A stretch of DNA of 7,489 bases from Bacillota bacterium (GTDB lineage: Bacteria > Bacillota > Clostridia > Oscillospirales > Oscillospiraceae): positions 1-7,489 of the forward strand of contig JAEXWS010000016.1 of the NCBI GenBank assembly GCA_023406225.1. The letters are read 5' to 3'. A model generated the notes under the pieces. The model searched no databases, was not told the origin of the DNA, and worked only from the letters and a program-made list of their open reading frames with translations. Both the position numbers and the translations under genes were made by a program. Shown here piece by piece: positions 5,604 to 7,489 of this stretch (its first letter is position 1; the number at the start of each line of letters is the position of its first letter).

Positions 5604-6800
5604 ATGGAGGACGCACATCTGCAGGTGCGCATGCTGGGCGAGTTCTCCATCAGCCTTGGCGGCCGGGAGATCACGGACAGCGACAACCGTTCCCGAAAGG
5701 TCTGGCTGCTGCTGGCCTACATGATCTACTGCCGCGGCCGGGGCATCTCCCAGGAGGAACTGGTGGACCTCCTGTGGGGCGAGGAGGAGGGCAGCTCCAA
5801 CCCGCTCAACGCCCTGAAAACCATGTTCCACCGGGTCCGCTCCATGCTGAATCAGCTGGACGGCGCCGCGGGCCACGTCCTCATCGTCCGCCGGGAGGGC
5901 AGCTACGCCTGGAATCCCGACGTGTCCTTCTCCTTCGACGTGGACGATTTCGAGTCCCTGTGCCGCTCCGGCGGGGCGGCGGAGGGCGATGCGCGGCTGG
6001 AGTTCTACCAAAAGGCGCTGGAGCTGTACCGGGGCGACTTTCTGCCCAAGCTCTCCTCGGAGCCTTGGGTGGTGCCCATCAGCGCCTATTTCCACAATCT
6101 TTACGTCCAGACGGTCCTGGACGCCCTGCCCCTGCTGGAGGAACGGGCGGACCGGGAGGGGGCCGTGGCCCTGTGCCGCAGGGCCGTGGAGCAGGAGCCG
6201 TATCATGAGGTGCTCTATCAGCACCTCATGCAAAATCTTCTGGACCTGGGCGACCAGCGGGGCGCCATCACCGCCTATGAGACGATGAGCGAGCTGCTGT
6301 TTTCAAACTTCGGCGTCATGCCGTCGGAGGAGCTGCGCTCCCTCTACCGGGAGGCGGTCCGCACCGTCAACGACCGGGCGGTTTCCCTGGGCACCGTCCG
6401 GGAGCAGCTCCGGGAGCCGGACGGCCCCGGCGGCGCGCTGATGTGCGATTACGACTTCTTCAAGGTCCTCTATCACGCCGAGGCGCGGTCCGTGGCCCGT
6501 AGCGGCGACGCGGTCCACATCAGCTTGTTGTCCGTCACCGCCGGGGATGGGGAGCCGCTGCCCAAGCGCAGCCTGGACCGGGCCATGGAGAATCTGCACC
6601 AGCTGATCCGCACGAACCTGCGCAAGGGCGACGTGGCCTCCCGGTGCAGCGTCTCCCAGTACATTTTGATGCTCCCCCAGGCCAACTATGAAAACAGCTG
6701 CAAGGTCTGCGAGCGCATCGTGCGGGCCTTTTTCCGCCAATACCCCCACTCCCCCGCGGAGCTGCACTACTCCGTGCAGCCCCTGGAGCCGAATGCGTGA
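5604..6800 (+). CDS. BTAD/SARP-like transcriptional regulator with degenerate GGDEF-like C-terminus
   Basis: This 398-residue protein is a predicted cytoplasmic DNA-binding regulator. Residues ~6-108 match an OmpR/PhoB-type winged helix (start LQVRMLGEFSISLGG, recognition region SNPLNALKTMFHRVRSML, wing HVLIVRREGSYAW). Residues ~113-255 are the helical bacterial transcriptional activator domain (ALELYRGDFLPKL, AVEQEPYHEVLYQHLMQ, AITAYETMSELL). Residues ~280-393 follow the order of a GGDEF fold: YDFFKVLY..., then RKGDVASR, ILMLP and a final LHYSV strand. The GGDEF signature itself is SVSQY (349-353), so no cyclase activity is expected. No NTPase or TPR part follows. ATG 5604 has AGGAGGT 5 nt upstream; longer in-frame extensions lack this. 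It is transcribed divergently from the transglutaminase gene, a possible target. Confidence 0.88.
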   Translation: MEDAHLQVRMLGEFSISLGGREITDSDNRSRKVWLLLAYMIYCRGRGISQEELVDLLWGEEEGSSNPLNALKTMFHRVRSMLNQLDGAAGHVLIVRREGSYAWNPDVSFSFDVDDFESLCRSGGAAEGDARLEFYQKALELYRGDFLPKLSSEPWVVPISAYFHNLYVQTVLDALPLLEERADREGAVALCRRAVEQEPYHEVLYQHLMQNLLDLGDQRGAITAYETMSELLFSNFGVMPSEELRSLYREAVRTVNDRAVSLGTVREQLREPDGPGGALMCDYDFFKVLYHAEARSVARSGDAVHISLLSVTAGDGEPLPKRSLDRAMENLHQLIRTNLRKGDVASRCSVSQYILMLPQANYENSCKVCERIVRAFFRQYPHSPAELHYSVQPLEPNA

Positions 6801-6819
6801 TATAAAAGCGTCATAAAAA

Positions 6820-6847
6820 GAGAACGCCTGACGGCGCTCTCTTTTTT
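6820..6847 (+). terminator. Intrinsic terminator of the BTAD regulator
   Basis: GAGA (6820-6823) with TCTC (6838-6841) and CGCC (6825-6828) with GGCG (6833-6836) form a stem with one A-C mismatch and loop TGAC, followed by six T residues. A runs before the stem pair with the T run. It starts 20 bp after the stop codon. Confidence 0.85.
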
Positions 6848-6899
6848 GCATCTGCCCGCCCCCGTCTGCCCGACAGGCTGTGGGGCCGGCCGTCGAATG

Positions 6900-6936
6900 A
6901 AACCGCGCTCCGCCCCAGGGCGGGGTTTATGTTTTT
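6900..6936 (+). terminator. Second terminator-like hairpin
   Basis: CCGCCC (6910-6915) and GGGCGG (6918-6923) form a tight stem with outer pairing AAACC (6900-6904) and GGTTT (6924-6928), across a 5-nt left bulge. It is followed by ATG and TTTTT (6932-6936). It may back up the terminator at 6820 or end an unseen transcript. The 2-nt loop is too tight, so the innermost pairs would open. Confidence 0.4.
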
Positions 6937-6978
6937 CTATTCGTTTGCTTCGATGGAAGCAGGCATCCGCACCCCCCA

Positions 6979-7002
6979 TTTTCTTTGTCTTGACAAAGAA
7001 AA
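6979..7002. repeat. Perfect 11-bp inverted repeat, AT-rich
   Basis: TTTTCTTTGTC (6979-6989) and GACAAAGAAAA (6992-7002) are exact inverted arms around TT. A second, slightly imperfect palindrome (GGGCCGTG and CACGGTCC, 7004-7019) follows directly. Such T/A-rich then GC-rich paired palindromes resemble dispersed extragenic repeats I associate with gut Clostridia; copy number cannot be judged from this window. Confidence 0.6.
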
Positions 7003-7043
7003 CGGGCCGTGCACGGTCCAAAAGAAAGGCGCTTAGGGGCAGT

Positions 7044-7073
7044 CCCAAAATGACCTCTCCGGGTCATTTTGGG
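7044..7073. repeat. Perfect 12-bp inverted repeat
   Basis: CCCAAAATGACC (7044-7055) and GGTCATTTTGGG (7062-7073) are exact inverted arms around six bases. It forms a strong hairpin on either strand without a following T run, so it is unlikely to be a normal terminator. Confidence 0.7.
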
Positions 7074-7110
7074 GGTCACGTGCTCGCTGAGAGACTTTGT
7101 GCGGTGACCC
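7073..7110. repeat. 7-bp inverted repeat abutting the preceding hairpin
   Basis: GGGTCAC (7073-7079) and GTGACCC (7104-7110) are exact arms around 24 bases. It begins at the last base of the 7044-7073 hairpin, so two stems could stack. A further small hairpin, CCGGC (7123-7127) with GCCGG (7132-7136), follows. Confidence 0.4.
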
Positions 7111-7187
7111 TGCGGCCTCTATCCGGCTCGCGCCGGGGCGCGGTGAATGTTTCGGCTTTCCGCTGCGTTTGGCGGCTTTTGCGCCGG

Positions 7188-7299
7188 GAGGGTGGTTCCG
7201 GACACCTGGCTCTCCTCTTTTGCTGCCGCCCCCTGGCGCTTCCGGAAGAGAGCGGTGCGGCAGCGAAAAGAGAAGCCGGAGATGTCCGGGACCTCCCTC
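7188..7299. repeat. Long imperfect inverted repeat (~112 nt hairpin) with nested palindrome
   Basis: Arms 7188-7229 and 7257-7299 pair in blocks: GCTGCCGC/GCGGCAGC, CTCTTTT/AAAAGAG, GGCT/AGCC, CCGGACA/TGTCCGG and GAGGG/CCCTC, with short mismatches or bulges between. The loop contains a perfect 10-bp palindrome CTTCCGGAAG (7239-7248). The size suggests a structured RNA, a cruciform-forming repeat or the remnant of a small mobile inverted-repeat element. Confidence 0.65.
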
Positions 7300-7307
7300 G
7301 TTCCTGT

Positions 7308-7336
7308 GGTTCCATGGCAAAACGGCTCTTGGAACC
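7308..7336. repeat. 7-bp inverted repeat
   Basis: GGTTCCA (7308-7314) and TGGAACC (7330-7336) are exact arms around 15 bases, just after the long hairpin. Alone it would be weak; it is noted because it continues the run of hairpins. Confidence 0.35.
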
Positions 7337-7375
7337 CCGCAAAACAGTCGGTAATCACGGGCACTCATCCCCCGC

Positions 7376-7420
7376 CCCCGGGAAGCCCGAAAAAGTCCCA
7401 CGGTCTTTTTCGGCCCGGGG
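7376..7420. repeat. Two-part hairpin with 9-bp and 7-bp stems
   Basis: The inner stem is CCGAAAAAG (7387-7395) with CTTTTTCGG (7405-7413) around nine bases. The outer stem is CCCCGGG (7376-7382) with CCCGGGG (7414-7420), with a 4-nt bulge on the left side only. Confidence 0.6.
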
Positions 7421-7435
7421 CAGGCCTTTTTCTTC

Positions 7436-7467
7436 GTCCTTCTTTTTCGGCCGGGAAAAAGAAGGAC
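7436..7467. repeat. Perfect 13-bp inverted repeat
   Basis: GTCCTTCTTTTTC (7436-7448) and GAAAAAGAAGGAC (7455-7467) are exact inverted arms around GGCCGG. Its pyrimidine/purine-rich arms recall the 6979-7002 repeat, so the two may be related boundary repeats of the hairpin cluster. Confidence 0.65.
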
Positions 7468-7489
7468 CCCCGTGCGGGCAGCACCCCCC

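Larger units (their letters stand above)
6848..7489. other. Non-coding, hairpin-rich intergenic region
   Basis: About 640 bp without a credible gene. Open frames here (up to 122 codons on the minus strand) have no proper ribosome binding site, are rich in Arg/Pro/Gly and read straight through the inverted repeats. The stretch instead contains at least seven separate perfect or near-perfect inverted repeats listed individually. No integrase, transposase or tRNA is visible. It looks like clustered extragenic repeats or a structured non-coding locus that continues past the right edge. Confidence 0.6.

Noticed and set aside
6767..7048. A 93-codon minus-strand open frame overlapping the regulator's end
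   Set aside because: It crosses the regulator's terminator and the 6979-7002 palindrome and has no coding-like composition.
7033..7401. A 122-codon minus-strand open frame in the right-end region
   Set aside because: It reads through several inverted repeats, is Arg/Pro/Gly/Ser-rich and lacks a ribosome binding site; probably a repeat-derived false gene.
6979..7467. CRISPR array
   Set aside because: The repeats are inverted and differ from each other; there is no regular direct repeat/spacer pattern and no cas gene.

Overview
The window looks like a chromosomal piece of a high-GC, gut-type Firmicute, probably from the Oscillospirales (the Flavonifractor/Lawsonibacter kind of genome). This is inferred from strong AGGAGG-type ribosome binding sites, GC-rich genes with AT-rich promoters, a lipoprotein with a classical lipobox, and a BTAD-type regulator. 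No marker gene fixes the taxonomy.

Region by region. Positions 1-264 (minus strand) hold the 5' part of an unrecognised gene that leaves the window. Its promoter has an extended -10 preceded by two direct repeats. Positions 460-4279 (minus strand) are a compact operon for a type IV pilus or type II secretion-like machine. In transcription order it encodes a PilC/GspF-type platform protein, four small proteins with one N-terminal membrane helix each (pseudopilin or minor-pilin-like), and a PilT-type ATPase. The genes overlap or lie within 13 bp of each other. No extension ATPase (PilB), prepilin peptidase, major pilin or alignment protein is present here. Positions 4365-5345 (minus strand) encode a secreted lipoprotein with a transglutaminase-like Cys-His-Asp domain. 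A strong hairpin terminator separates it from the pilus operon, and a candidate promoter for the operon overlaps that terminator.

Positions 5346-5603 are a divergent promoter region with inverted repeats. Positions 5604-6800 (plus strand) encode a BTAD/SARP-like regulator: a winged-helix DNA-binding domain, a bacterial transcriptional activator domain, and a C-terminal domain that reads as a degenerate GGDEF fold. An intrinsic terminator follows. The last ~640 bp hold no credible gene but are packed with perfect and near-perfect inverted repeats, including one hairpin of about 112 nt. They look like clustered extragenic repeats or structured non-coding DNA.

How it may fit together (inference): the regulator is transcribed divergently from the transglutaminase gene, which lies just upstream of the pilus operon, so it is a reasonable candidate to control one or both. 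The direct-repeat promoter at the left end has the spacing typical of SARP or OmpR-type targets. The transglutaminase lipoprotein and the pilus would both act at the cell envelope. The most interesting items are the non-canonical pilins paired with a PilT but no PilB in view, the regulator's degenerate GGDEF domain, the promoter-over-terminator arrangement, and the hairpin-dense tail.
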